A DNA stretch of 64,000 nt, from contig NZ_CP090423.1 in NCBI RefSeq assembly GCF_023518235.1, forward strand, positions 3,551,001-3,615,000, written 5' to 3'. The position numbers and the translations under genes were made by a program. This document shows, piece after piece, positions 24,775 to 34,375 of the stretch. The DNA comes from Stenotrophomonas maltophilia (GTDB taxonomy: Bacteria > Pseudomonadota > Gammaproteobacteria > Xanthomonadales > Xanthomonadaceae). How positions within the stretch are numbered: position 1 is the stretch's first letter; each line of letters starts with the position of its first letter. The notes below the pieces were generated by a model. That model ran no database searches, was not told where the DNA came from, and saw only the letters and a program-made list of their open reading frames with translations.

Positions 24775-27700
24775 GTGGAAAACTGCGTTCGTCGCTCGCC
24801 GCTGTTGCTGGCCCTGTTGCCGGCATTGATGCTGGCGTCCACGTCGGGCCGTGCCGAGCCGGTCGGCAACCTGCGTTCGGTGAGCACCAGCGACAACCGC
24901 GACGGTGTGCGCGGCTGGGACCTGCAGACCGACAGCGGCGCACGCATTCGCATCGAACTGCCGGCTGCCGACATCATCCGCGTGCAGGCCGGCCGCAACG
25001 GCAAACTGACCGGCGCCGGCGACAAGGCCGCGCCGATCGTGCTGCCGCAGCCCAGGGCGAACGTGCAGGTGCAGCTGGAAGAAGACGCGCAGGAAATGCG
25101 CGTGCGTACCGATGCGCTGGTGCTGCATGTGCAGCGGCAGCCGCTGCGCCTGCGCCTGGAACGCCTGGACAACGGCCAGCCGACCGCCCTGTGGCAGGAA
25201 CTGCAACCGCTGGACCTGGATGCCACGCAGAGCGTGCAGGTGCTGTCTTCGCAGGCCGATGAAGGCTATTACGGTGGTGGCCAGCAGAACGGCCGCTACC
25301 AGTTCAAGGGCCGCGAGCTGGAGGTGTCCTATTCCGGCGGCTGGGAAGAGGGCGACCGCCCGAGCCCGGCGCCGATGCTGCTGAGCAGCCGTGGCTGGGG
25401 CATGCTGCGCAACACCTGGAGCGATGGCAGCTACGACCTGCGCCAGAGCGACCAGGCCACGCTGCTGCATCGCGAAGACCGTTTCGATGCCTACTACTTC
25501 GTCGGCGCGGACCTGCCGAAACTGATCGAGCGCTACACCCAGCTGACCGGCCGCCCGAACATGGTGGCGCGCTGGGCGCTGTCCTACGGCGATGCCGATT
25601 GCTACAACGACGGTGACAACAGCAAGAAGCCCGGCACCGTGCCCGAAGGCTGGAGCGATGGCCCGACCGGCACCACGCCGGATGTGATCGACAGCGTGGC
25701 CAAGCAGTACCGCGCCCACGACATGCCCGGCGGCTGGATCCTGCCCAACGATGGCTACGGCTGTGGCTACAAACAGCTGCCGGAAACGGTGAAGGGGCTG
25801 GCCGGCTACGGTTTCCGCACCGGCCTGTGGACCGAGAACGGCGTGGACAAGATCGCCTGGGAAGTAGGCAAGGCCGGCAGCCGCGTGCAGAAGCTGGACG
25901 TGGCCTGGACCGGCAAGGGCTACCAGTTCGCGATGGATGCCAACCGCCAGGCGTTCAACGGCATCCTCGACAATTCCGATTCGCGCCCGTTCCTGTGGAC
26001 GGTGATGGGCTGGGCCGGCATCCAGCGCTATGCGGTGGCCTGGACCGGCGACCAGAGCAGCAGCTGGGACTACATCCGCTGGCACGTGCCGACCCTGGTC
26101 GGCTCCGGCCTGTCCGGCATGGCCTACGCCAGCGGCGATGTGGATGCGATCTTCGGCGGCAGCGCCGAGACCTTCACCCGCGACCTGCAGTGGAAGGCGT
26201 TCACGCCGGTACTGATGGGTATGAGCGGCTGGTCGTCGAACGCACGCAAGCATCCGTGGTGGTACGACGAACCTTACCGCAGCATCAACCGCGATTACCT
26301 GAAGTTGAAGATGCGCCTGACCCCGTACATGTACGGGCTGGTGCACGACGCTGCGCAGACCGGCGCGCCGCCGGTGCGTGGGCTGATGTGGGACAACCCG
26401 CGCGACCCGCATGCGCAGGATGAAACCTACAAGTACCAGTTCCTGCTCGGCCGCGACCTGCTGGTGGCGCCGGTGTACCGCAGCCAGGCCGCCAGCCGTG
26501 GCTGGCGCCGTGACATCCACCTGCCGGCCGGCGGTTGGATCGACTACTGGGATGGCCGCCGCGTGCAGGCCGGTGCCGACGGCCGCCAGCTCGACCGCCA
26601 GGTGGACCTGGCCACGCTGCCGGTATTCGTGCGCGCCGGCGCGATCCTGCCGATGTACCCGTCGATGCTGTTCGACGGCGAAAAACCGCTCGATGAAGTG
26701 ACCTTCGACCTGTACCCGCAGGGCGATTCGCAGTACACGCTGTACGAAGACGATGGCAACACCCGCCGCTACCAGCAGGGCGAGTCGAGCACGCAGCGGA
26801 TCCGCGTGCAGGCGCCGGCGCAGGGCAGTGGCCCGGTGCAGGTGCAGATCGATGCGGTGCAGGGCCAGTACAACGGCCAGCTGGCGCAGCGTCGCTATGG
26901 CCTGCGCGTGCTCAGCCGGCAGGCGCCGCGTGCGGTGCAGGCCGCTGGCCGCGCGCTGCCGGCGCTGGCTGATGCCGCTGCGTTCAACGGTGCGGCTGAA
27001 GGCTGGTACTTCGATGCTGCCGAGCGTCGCGGCACGCTGCATGTGCGCACCGCCAGCCAGGACATCCGCCAGCCGCTGCAGTTGCAGCTGGACTTCGCAG
27101 TCGCTGCCGCCACTGCCGACGATGCCTATCCGGCCGCACCGGTGCTCGGCCGCGAACTGCCCGCCGACAGCCTGCTGGTGGTCAACCGCCCGGCCGAAGA
27201 GCCCGGCCATGCCCTGGAAAACGCCTTCGATGATGACCCGGGTACCTGGTTCCGCAGTGTGCGCAACCAGGCCGTGCGTACCGGTGCGCATGAATGGGTG
27301 ATCGGCTTCGGCGAGCGGAAAATGATCGATGGCATCGACATCGCACCGCGCAACGACAAGAACTGGAAGCATGGCCAGGTACGCGATTACGAGGTCTACC
27401 TGGGTGACAGCAACGGCGAGTGGGGCGAACCGATCGCACGTGGCCGCCTGCAGCTGAAGGAGGGCGTGCAGCGCATCGACTTCCCGGCCCACGCCGGCCG
27501 CCTGCTGCGCTTCCGCGTGCTGAGCGTGCAGAACCCCGAGGGCGACGGCGCCAGCAGCACCGACCCGATGGTCACGGCGGCACAGGGCAGCGCCCGCGCG
27601 TTTGACGCATTGCAACCGCGCGACGTCGGCCCGATCGCGCTGTCCACCTTCCACATCCTCGAACATCAGGAACCGGAGCGACCGGCCCGGCAGCGCTATC

Positions 27701-28134
27701 TCTCCGAGCTGCCGGTGCCGGCCGCGCTGGCCAGCCAGGTGCGCGCCGACCAGTCGTTCCGTGGCGATGCCGGCATGCGCATGAACGGCCTGCAGTTCCG
27801 CCGTGGCCTGGGCGTAGGTGCCAACAGCCGCATCGACCTGCGCCTGCAGGGCGGCTGGCACCTGCTGCGTGCCGACCTCGGCATCGACGACGCCTGCCGC
27901 AACGCCGGTGGCCTGCAGTTCCAGGTCTGGGGTGACAACCGCCTGCTGTACGACAGTGGCCTGGTGAAGGCGCCCGGCGTGGTCAAGCCGGAGCTGGACA
28001 TCCGTGGCCTTTCCCGCCTGAGCCTGCGCACGCTGGGTGCGCAGGGCAGCCAACCCGCCCAGGTCTGTGCCAACTGGGCCAACGCCGTGCTGATCGGCCA
28101 GGAGGGCGACTCCGCCAGCATCGTCGCCCCATGA
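24775..28134 (+). CDS. Secreted multidomain GH31 enzyme, likely alpha-N-acetylgalactosaminidase
   Basis: 1119 residues from GTG 24775 (GGGAG five bases upstream; start follows the mapped promoter). Signal peptide of ~25 residues. The catalytic part is GH31 with the nucleophile in KLDVAWTG (D375) and acid/base in WTGDQ (D426), 51 residues apart. These contexts resemble the GH31 subfamily shown to be alpha-N-acetylgalactosaminidases rather than alpha-glucosidases. C-terminal modules are an F5/8C-type domain (LENAFDDDPGTWF onward) and an NPCBM/CBM51-type domain (GLGVGANSRIDLRL). CBM51 members bind galactose or blood-group sugars. Context with GalNAc genes strongly supports the substrate. Expected in periplasm or outside. 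Confidence 0.85.
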   Translation: MENCVRRSPLLLALLPALMLASTSGRAEPVGNLRSVSTSDNRDGVRGWDLQTDSGARIRIELPAADIIRVQAGRNGKLTGAGDKAAPIVLPQPRANVQVQLEEDAQEMRVRTDALVLHVQRQPLRLRLERLDNGQPTALWQELQPLDLDATQSVQVLSSQADEGYYGGGQQNGRYQFKGRELEVSYSGGWEEGDRPSPAPMLLSSRGWGMLRNTWSDGSYDLRQSDQATLLHREDRFDAYYFVGADLPKLIERYTQLTGRPNMVARWALSYGDADCYNDGDNSKKPGTVPEGWSDGPTGTTPDVIDSVAKQYRAHDMPGGWILPNDGYGCGYKQLPETVKGLAGYGFRTGLWTENGVDKIAWEVGKAGSRVQKLDVAWTGKGYQFAMDANRQAFNGILDNSDSRPFLWTVMGWAGIQRYAVAWTGDQSSSWDYIRWHVPTLVGSGLSGMAYASGDVDAIFGGSAETFTRDLQWKAFTPVLMGMSGWSSNARKHPWWYDEPYRSINRDYLKLKMRLTPYMYGLVHDAAQTGAPPVRGLMWDNPRDPHAQDETYKYQFLLGRDLLVAPVYRSQAASRGWRRDIHLPAGGWIDYWDGRRVQAGADGRQLDRQVDLATLPVFVRAGAILPMYPSMLFDGEKPLDEVTFDLYPQGDSQYTLYEDDGNTRRYQQGESSTQRIRVQAPAQGSGPVQVQIDAVQGQYNGQLAQRRYGLRVLSRQAPRAVQAAGRALPALADAAAFNGAAEGWYFDAAERRGTLHVRTASQDIRQPLQLQLDFAVAAATADDAYPAAPVLGRELPADSLLVVNRPAEEPGHALENAFDDDPGTWFRSVRNQAVRTGAHEWVIGFGERKMIDGIDIAPRNDKNWKHGQVRDYEVYLGDSNGEWGEPIARGRLQLKEGVQRIDFPAHAGRLLRFRVLSVQNPEGDGASSTDPMVTAAQGSARAFDALQPRDVGPIALSTFHILEHQEPERPARQRYLSELPVPAALASQVRADQSFRGDAGMRMNGLQFRRGLGVGANSRIDLRLQGGWHLLRADLGIDDACRNAGGLQFQVWGDNRLLYDSGLVKAPGVVKPELDIRGLSRLSLRTLGAQGSQPAQVCANWANAVLIGQEGDSASIVAP

Positions 28135-28267
28135 CCCCTACGTAACACCGCTCCTCCCCCCGCCCATTCCGACTGCGGCCCTCATGGCCGTGGCCCGGGA
28201 GCGTTTTGCCCGCCGAACGCCTACGCGCTCACTTTTTGCGCTGCACCCCTGCCAGGAGAGAACCCCG

Positions 28268-31243
28268 ATGTTGCCCGCACGCCACCACCGCCCCCCCTGT
28301 CGTTCAATCGCTCCGCTGTCGCTGGCCATCGCCGGCGTGCTGCTGTCGGTCGCCGTTCCCGCCTTCGCCCAGGAGAGCAAGGACAAGGCCACCGACCTGG
28401 CCCGTATCGAGGTCACCGGTTCCAACATCCGCCGCACCGACGTTGAAACCGCTTCGCCGGTGCAGGTGATCAGCAAGCAGGACATCCAGAACATGGGCGC
28501 GCGCACGCTGCTTCAGGTGCTCGACAACCTGCCGGCTGCACGCCCGGCACAGCAGGATGCGCGTTCGCTGTTCACCGGTTCCGACGGTGCCTCGCAGGCC
28601 AACCTGCGTGGCCTGGGCGCGCAGGGCACGCTGGTGCTGCTGAACGGCCGCCGCTTGTCGTACTACGGCGCACCGGCCGGCTTCCAGACCCAGTTCGTCA
28701 ACATCGATGCGATCCCGGCCGCCGCCATCGAGCGCATGGAAGTGCTGACCGACGGCGCCTCGGCGGTGTACGGCACCGACGCGGTGGCCGGCGTGATCAA
28801 CGTGATCACCAAGCGCAACTTCCAGGGCGCCGAGATCAACTTCACCAACGACACCTCATCGCGCATCGACTCCTACGGTGAGCGCCAGGCCAGCATCACC
28901 GCAGGGTTCGGCGACCTGACCGAGAACCGCTTCAACATCTACGGCGCGGTGAACATGTACCGCCGCGACGCGATCCCGCTGAGCGACTTCTACGACAAGC
29001 GTCCCGAGCAGTATTACGTCAACAACCCGAACTATCTCAACAACCTGCGCCTGGGCGTGGGCAGCAAGCCGGGCGAGTTCAATCCGGGCAGCTACTTCGC
29101 CTTCGATCCGGTCACCGGCCGCCGCGTGCAGGAAGCTGCACCGGGCTGCAAGAATGTGCTGACCAGTGAAGCGGCCGGTCCGCGTTGCGTCTGGGAAACC
29201 TGGATGAACAACGAGATCGACGCCGGCGCCAAGTCCGAGCGCAACACTGCCTACCTCAACGGCACCTTCCTGGTCGGTGACAGCACCGAGATCTTCGCCG
29301 AGGCGACCTACACCGACATCGACCTGCGCGCCAACGGCGGCACCCCGCGGACCTACGGCACCACCACCGGCAACCCGACCAGCTGGTTCTCGCGCAACAC
29401 CGGCAACACCGTCAACCAGTTCCTGTACCCGTTCCTGGGCCCGAACAACGAGTACAACCATGCCAGCCCGCAGATGAAGGCGATGATGGGCGGCGTGGTC
29501 GGCCTGAACTACCTGCTGCAGGACGCCGGCCCGAGCTACTTCGGCCAGCGCAACACCGACAAGAGCTACCGCGTGCTGGCCGGTGCGCGTGGCAGCCGCG
29601 GTGACTGGAACTGGGAGACCGCGTTCGCCAGCGCCGGTACCCACTCCACCACCTACCAGACGATCAACGTCAACACCAAGGGCTTCGAGAAGGCCTTCGG
29701 TCCGTACACGATCGATCCGGGCACCGGCCGGGTGATCATCTCCGACCATCCGGCGTACAAGTTCGGTGAGATCAGTGAAGCCAACGCCGCGCTGATCCGT
29801 GAAGCGTTCCCGACTTTCGACATCCAGTCGTGGACCCGCCTGCACACCCTCGACGGTAAGATCGAAGGCCCGCTGTTCCAGCTGCCGGCCGGTGAGATGC
29901 GTGCGGCCTTCGGCTTCAACGCCAGCCGCGAAACCTTCTACACCCCGGGCAACGCCGACGCCGCCAACGGCCTGATCACCCAGCAGGGTGGCTCCTGGTT
30001 CGACGGCAAGCGCAACACCTACGCGCTGTTTGCCGAGACCGTGGCGCCGATCACCGACAAGCTGGAACTGGATGCGGCGGTGCGCGTGGACAAGTACCCG
30101 AACTTCAGTGCCAACGTGGCACCGAAGATCGGCTTCAAGTACCAGGCCTTCGACCAGCTGATGCTGCGCGGTACCTATTCCACCGGCTTCCGTGCACCCA
30201 GCCTGGCCGAGTCCGGCAATGGTGGCGTGTTCGCGCAGCTGGGCGGCTTCCGCGACGAGCTGCGCTGCAACGAGACCAACGCCATCGCCAATCTGCTGCT
30301 GCGCTCGCAGCGTCCGGGTGACGTCGACCTGGGCAAGAACCTGCTGAACGTGGACTGCAGCCGCACCGTGGCGCGCATGACCCAGCCGAACAAGGATCTG
30401 AAGCCGGAGAAGGCCAAGATCGCCACCCTCGGCTTCGTCTACGAGCCGGCGACCTGGCTGTCGGTGTCGGCCGACTACTGGTTCATCTACCGCGACAATG
30501 AAATCGTCGCGCCGGACTACCGCCGCATGGAAGACATCATCTCGATGTCGCGCTCGCCGATCACCGACAGCGATCGCGCCAACCTGGCGCAGCTGGCCTC
30601 GATGTGCTCGGACCCGGCCAGCGGCGTGAACTGCCCGTCGGTGCTGCCGGGCTACTCGGCCGGCAACGTGGCCAGCGTGGTGGGCCAGTACAAGAACCGC
30701 GGCAAGACCCTGATCGATGGCTTCGACATCGATGCGCGCAGCCGCTTCTCGCTGGGTGACTGGGGCAACCTGAACCTCGGCCTGGCCGCCACCATCGCCA
30801 ACCGCAACCGCTTCTACATGGATGAAGCCAGCGGCTGGTACTACGGCGATGTGGTGGGCTATTACAACAACCCGCGCCTGCGTGCCACGCTCAACGCTGA
30901 CTGGACCTACAAGCAGGTCACCACCAGCATGTTCGTCAACTATGTGGGTGGCACCAAGTGGGCCACCGACCAGATCGACGAAGAGAGCAACAACAAGGAA
31001 ACCTGCACCGGCGGCTACCTGGCCCTGCAGAAGAGCAAGTGCGACGGCGCACCGTCGTGGTGGACGGCCAACATGAGCGTCACCTGGCGCCCGGATGACG
31101 CCTGGAACCTGAGCTTCACCGTCAAGAACCTGTTCAATCGCCTGCCGTTCTACGATCCGAACAGCTTCCTGGGTGACTCCAGTGACTACGCAACCATCTT
31201 CGGCCGTGGTTACAGTGTGACCATCGGCTACCGTTTCAAGTAA
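28268..31243 (+). CDS. TonB-dependent outer membrane receptor, likely GalNAc-glycan uptake
   Basis: 991 residues from the ATG at 28268 (AGGAGAG upstream). Signal peptide ends at AFAQ; a TonB-box-like IEVTGS follows, then a plug domain (VQVISKQDIQNMGARTLLQVLDNL, LRGLGAQGTLVLLNGRRL, VLTDGASAVYGTDAVAGVINVITK) and a long beta-barrel ending in the C-terminal YRFK aromatic signature. This length and the N-terminal style are those of carbohydrate-type receptors of Xanthomonadaceae. Between GH31 and GH109 it probably imports GalNAc or GalNAc-containing oligosaccharides across the outer membrane. Confidence 0.92.
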   Translation: MLPARHHRPPCRSIAPLSLAIAGVLLSVAVPAFAQESKDKATDLARIEVTGSNIRRTDVETASPVQVISKQDIQNMGARTLLQVLDNLPAARPAQQDARSLFTGSDGASQANLRGLGAQGTLVLLNGRRLSYYGAPAGFQTQFVNIDAIPAAAIERMEVLTDGASAVYGTDAVAGVINVITKRNFQGAEINFTNDTSSRIDSYGERQASITAGFGDLTENRFNIYGAVNMYRRDAIPLSDFYDKRPEQYYVNNPNYLNNLRLGVGSKPGEFNPGSYFAFDPVTGRRVQEAAPGCKNVLTSEAAGPRCVWETWMNNEIDAGAKSERNTAYLNGTFLVGDSTEIFAEATYTDIDLRANGGTPRTYGTTTGNPTSWFSRNTGNTVNQFLYPFLGPNNEYNHASPQMKAMMGGVVGLNYLLQDAGPSYFGQRNTDKSYRVLAGARGSRGDWNWETAFASAGTHSTTYQTINVNTKGFEKAFGPYTIDPGTGRVIISDHPAYKFGEISEANAALIREAFPTFDIQSWTRLHTLDGKIEGPLFQLPAGEMRAAFGFNASRETFYTPGNADAANGLITQQGGSWFDGKRNTYALFAETVAPITDKLELDAAVRVDKYPNFSANVAPKIGFKYQAFDQLMLRGTYSTGFRAPSLAESGNGGVFAQLGGFRDELRCNETNAIANLLLRSQRPGDVDLGKNLLNVDCSRTVARMTQPNKDLKPEKAKIATLGFVYEPATWLSVSADYWFIYRDNEIVAPDYRRMEDIISMSRSPITDSDRANLAQLASMCSDPASGVNCPSVLPGYSAGNVASVVGQYKNRGKTLIDGFDIDARSRFSLGDWGNLNLGLAATIANRNRFYMDEASGWYYGDVVGYYNNPRLRATLNADWTYKQVTTSMFVNYVGGTKWATDQIDEESNNKETCTGGYLALQKSKCDGAPSWWTANMSVTWRPDDAWNLSFTVKNLFNRLPFYDPNSFLGDSSDYATIFGRGYSVTIGYRFK

Positions 31244-31308
31244 TTCCGTTTGCGTGACCTGGCGTGCCGGCTGCGGCCGGCACGCTGCCAAGAGGAGAGA
31301 TGTTTGCC

Positions 31309-32664
31309 ATGAAACGTAGGGAATTCATCGCGGCCAGCGCCGCTGTCGCCGCCAGCAGCCTGCTGCCGCAGACCCCGGCATGGGCACGCGGACGCAAGGT
31401 GCGCCTGGCCATGATCGGTACCGGCATGCGCGGCCTGGTGCTGCTGAAGGAACTGGTACGCCGCGACGACGTGGACGTGGTCGCGCTGTGCGATATCGAG
31501 CCGATCATGCTCGGCCGCGCCATGGAGATGGTGGCCAAGGCCGGCAAGCCGGCGCCGAAGACCTACGGCCAGGACCGTGACACCCAAGCCTGGAAGCGCC
31601 TGCTGGAACAGAAGGGCATCGATGGCGTGATCATCGCCACGCCGTGGGAGTACCACGCGCCGATGGCGATTGCCGCGATGCAGGCCGGCGTGGCCGTAGG
31701 CTGCGAAGTGGTGGCCGGCATCACCCTGCAGGACCACTGGGACGTGCTGAAGGCCCAGCTGAGCACCGGCACGCCGTACATGCTGCTGGAAAACGTCTGC
31801 TATCGCCGCGACGTGATGGCGACGCTGCAGATGGTGCGGCAGGGCCTGTTCGGCGAACTGGTACACCTGCAGGCCGGCTACCAGCACGACCTGCGCGGCG
31901 TGAAGTTCAATTCCGGCGACCCGAACCAGCCTTACGACAGCGGCGTGGAATTCGGCCCGAAGGGCTGGAGCGAAGCGCGCTGGCGCACCGAGCATTCGGT
32001 GCAGCGCAACGGCGAGCTGTACCCCAGCCACGGCATCGGCCCGTGCGCGATGTACACCGGCATCAACCGTGGCAACCGCTTCACCCACATCAATGCCTTC
32101 GCGACCAAGGCCCGTGGTCTGCACGAGTACACCGTGGCCAAGAGTGGCGGCACCACCCACCCCAGCACCCAGGTCAAGTTCAAGCTGGGTGACATCGTCA
32201 CCACTACGCTGGCCTGCGAGAACGGCGAGACCATCCTGCTGCAGCACGACACCTCGCTGCCGCGCCCGTATTCGATGGGCTTCCGCGTGCAGGGCACCAA
32301 GGGTCTGTGGATGGACGTGAACCACTCGATCCACATCGAAGGCCGCAGCCCGCCGCACCAGTGGGAAGAGTTCAAGAAGTACCAGGACGAATACGAGCAC
32401 CCGCTGTGGAAGCAGAATGCCGATACCGCCGCCAGTGCCGGCCACGGTGGCATGGACTGGTTCGTCATCCACGCCTTTGTGGAAGCGGTGAAGGCCAAGG
32501 CGCCGATGCCGATCGACATCTACGACGCGGTGACCTGGAGCGCGATCACCCCGTTGAGCGAGCAGTCGATCGCCAACAGCTTCCAGACGCTGGAGTTCCC
32601 GGACTTCACCGCCGGTGCATGGAAGCAGCGCAAGCCGATCTTCGCGTTCGACGGTAAATACTGA
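31309..32664 (+). CDS. GH109-type alpha-N-acetylgalactosaminidase (Gfo/Idh/MocA fold), Tat-exported
   Basis: 451 residues from the ATG at 31309, giving a clean twin-arginine signal (MKRREFIAASAAVAAS). An in-frame ATG at 31300 is only two bases from the AGGAG site, so was not used. The domain is an NAD-dependent Gfo/Idh/MocA fold (KVRLAMIGTGMRG), but EVVAGITLQDHWDVL, LLENVCYRRDVMA, GYQHDLRG and ELYPSHGIGP match the GH109 glycosidases, which cleave alpha-GalNAc by an NAD redox mechanism. Tat export fits a protein that must bind cofactor before secretion. It is last of the plus arm. A plain dehydrogenase is less likely. Confidence 0.88.
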   Translation: MKRREFIAASAAVAASSLLPQTPAWARGRKVRLAMIGTGMRGLVLLKELVRRDDVDVVALCDIEPIMLGRAMEMVAKAGKPAPKTYGQDRDTQAWKRLLEQKGIDGVIIATPWEYHAPMAIAAMQAGVAVGCEVVAGITLQDHWDVLKAQLSTGTPYMLLENVCYRRDVMATLQMVRQGLFGELVHLQAGYQHDLRGVKFNSGDPNQPYDSGVEFGPKGWSEARWRTEHSVQRNGELYPSHGIGPCAMYTGINRGNRFTHINAFATKARGLHEYTVAKSGGTTHPSTQVKFKLGDIVTTTLACENGETILLQHDTSLPRPYSMGFRVQGTKGLWMDVNHSIHIEGRSPPHQWEEFKKYQDEYEHPLWKQNADTAASAGHGGMDWFVIHAFVEAVKAKAPMPIDIYDAVTWSAITPLSEQSIANSFQTLEFPDFTAGAWKQRKPIFAFDGKY

Positions 32665-32680
32665 TCTGCGTACCAACGGC

Positions 32681-32703
32681 AGCGCCGGGCCATGCCCGGC
32701 GTT
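32681..32703 (+). terminator. Hairpin after the GH109 gene
   Basis: AGCGCCGGGC, loop CAT, GCCCGGCGTT: a ten-pair stem with one G-U pair, 17 bases after the stop. No U-tract follows. The sequence resembles a REP/SMAG palindrome that lacks its GTAG head, so it may be a degenerate repeat that ends the transcript. Confidence 0.45.
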
Positions 32704-32758
32704 GCTGCATCCGCCGTATGCTGTGGCATCCCTCAGGATGTGCAAGGGCAGACAGCGC

Positions 32759-33115
32759 ATGCGATTGATGACCTTCACCTGCCCGCTCTGCGACGCGGCA
32801 GGTCAGCGGTTTCCACTGCACTCCGCAGTGAAACGCCAAGCGAGGACAGCCTGCCGCGGGTGTGGCGTGGTGCTGCGCTCGGACCCACGTCTGGGCATGC
32901 ACACGCTCTATCTGCTGTACACACAGTTCATCGCCACGCTGGCTGTATTTCCCGTGATCTGGGCCTACACCCTGGGGCGGTGGTTCTGGCTGGCAGGGAT
33001 CTGGGCCCTGGTGTCAGTGCTGTGCTGGCTGCCCGGCGTGATCAGGCACGCACGCAGCCGGATCTGCCGCGCTACACCGGATCCGAATCGAAGCTACGCT
33101 CGACGCATGCCCTAG
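32759..33115 (+). CDS. Small zinc-ribbon plus two-TM membrane protein
   Basis: 118 residues from 32759 (AAGGGCAG upstream). The N-terminus has CPLC and, ~30 residues later, CRGC, a zinc-ribbon-like pair of CxxC knuckles. Two hydrophobic helices follow ([19 protein letters not shown] and [18 protein letters not shown]) and a basic tail. I do not recognise the family; small zinc-ribbon membrane proteins of this kind are common in Xanthomonadaceae. It lies alone between the GalNAc locus and a convergent tRNA. Confidence 0.55.
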   Translation: MRLMTFTCPLCDAAGQRFPLHSAVKRQARTACRGCGVVLRSDPRLGMHTLYLLYTQFIATLAVFPVIWAYTLGRWFWLAGIWALVSVLCWLPGVIRHARSRICRATPDPNRSYARRMP

Positions 33116-33144
33116 GTGCAGGAACGGGGTGGAGCAGGGGGAGA

Positions 33145-33221
33145 TGGCGCGCCCGGAGGGATTCGAACCCCCGACCAATGGCTTCGGAAGCCACTACTCT
33201 ATCCGGCTGAGCTACGGGCGC
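33145..33221 (-). tRNA. tRNA-Arg (anticodon CCG)
   Basis: On the minus strand a 77-nt cloverleaf starts GCGCCCGTAGCTCAG and ends in an encoded CCA. Acceptor stem GCGCCCG pairs with CGGGCGC, the T-arm has GGTTCGAATCC, and the anticodon loop TTCCGAA gives anticodon CCG, which reads the Arg codon CGG. The structure is complete. Confidence 0.97.
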
Positions 33222-33371
33222 GTTGTAGAACCGCCGCGCCGTCGGCCAGTGCCGGGGCGGGCATCGCATCGCCATGAGGCGGTGCGGGAGGGGCATTCTA
33301 TCCAGTTTCGCCGAACAAATCTCCCCCCGTCATGCAAAGCCCTGCCGGAGGGCCAGGAGTATCCTATCGGC

Positions 33372-34265
33372 ATGGCTGATACCCCCCTCACTTCGCCGCA
33401 ATCGCCGGCGACGCCGCGCTGGCGGCATTACTGGAGTCTGATGCGCGCCGATCGCCCGATCGGCACGCTGCTGCTGCTGTGGCCCACCTGGTGGGCGCTG
33501 TGGCTGGCCGCTGGCGGGCTGCCGCCGCTGTGGACCCTGTTCGTGTTCACCGCCGGTGTTTGGCTGACCCGCTCGGCCGGATGCGTCATCAACGATTACG
33601 CCGATCGCTGGCTCGACCCGCATGTGGAACGCACCAAGGCGCGCCCGCTGGCCACCGGTGCGATCAGTGGCCGCGCCGCGCTGGCCCTGTTCGCGGTGCT
33701 GATGCTGGTGGCGTTCGGGCTGGTGCTGACCATGAACGGGCTGACCATCGGCCTGAGCTTCATCGGCGTGTTCCTGGCCGCCAGCTACCCGTACCTGAAG
33801 CGCTACACCCACCTGCCGCAGGTCTACCTGGGCATGTCGTTCGGCTGGGGCATCCCGATGGCGTTCGCCGCCGTGCAGGGTGAAGTGCCGATGCTGGGCT
33901 GGCTGCTGTATGCCGGCAACATCCTGTGGTCCACCGCCTACGACACCTGGTATGCCATGGTCGATCGCGAGGACGACCTGAAGATGGGCTCGCACTCCAC
34001 CGCGATCCTGTTTGGCGACCTGGACCTGGTGATCCAGGGCGTGCTGTACGCGCTGTTCCTGGCCACCATGGCGCTGGTCGGCGTGCGCGGTGGGCTGGGC
34101 GGCTACTACCTGGCGGGCGTGGCGGTGGCCACCGCGCTGGTGGTGTACGAGTTCTGGATCTGCCGCAAGCGCGAGCGCGGCCCGTGCTTCAAGGCGTTCC
34201 TGCACAACAACTGGGTCGGCGCCGCGCTGTTTGCCGGCATCGCCGTGGACCTGGCGCTGCGCTGA
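33372..34265 (+). CDS. ubiA: 4-hydroxybenzoate polyprenyltransferase UbiA
   Basis: 297 residues from the ATG at 33372; earlier in-frame starts would run through the tRNA. UbiA joins the octaprenyl tail to 4-hydroxybenzoate in ubiquinone biosynthesis at the inner membrane. Seen: both Asp-rich prenyl-diphosphate motifs, [23 protein letters not shown] and [12 protein letters not shown], plus about eight hydrophobic helices. The N-terminal [16 protein letters not shown] is typical of proteobacterial UbiA. It stands alone, with no ubiC beside it. Confidence 0.96.
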   Translation: MADTPLTSPQSPATPRWRHYWSLMRADRPIGTLLLLWPTWWALWLAAGGLPPLWTLFVFTAGVWLTRSAGCVINDYADRWLDPHVERTKARPLATGAISGRAALALFAVLMLVAFGLVLTMNGLTIGLSFIGVFLAASYPYLKRYTHLPQVYLGMSFGWGIPMAFAAVQGEVPMLGWLLYAGNILWSTAYDTWYAMVDREDDLKMGSHSTAILFGDLDLVIQGVLYALFLATMALVGVRGGLGGYYLAGVAVATALVVYEFWICRKRERGPCFKAFLHNNWVGAALFAGIAVDLALR

Positions 34266-34375
34266 TCCCGGGGTTTGGCAGCGCCGGCCGTTGGCCGTGA
34301 CCTACGACCAATAGGCGACTGACAGTCCGCAGGCCACCGCCCAGAATCCGGTCATCGAACCTGGGAGGGTAGGTG

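Noticed and set aside
24721..28053. 1110-codon open frame on the minus strand opposite the GH31 gene
   Set aside because: Shadow of a high-G+C coding strand; the plus frame has clear GH31 and carbohydrate-module motifs.
28856..31291. 811-codon minus-strand frame under the GalNAc-locus TonB receptor
   Set aside because: Antisense to a receptor with plug and barrel signatures; composition is His/Val/Gly-rich without features.
33129..33371. Extended N-terminus of ubiA
   Set aside because: The extension runs across the tRNA-Arg gene on the other strand and has no UbiA features.
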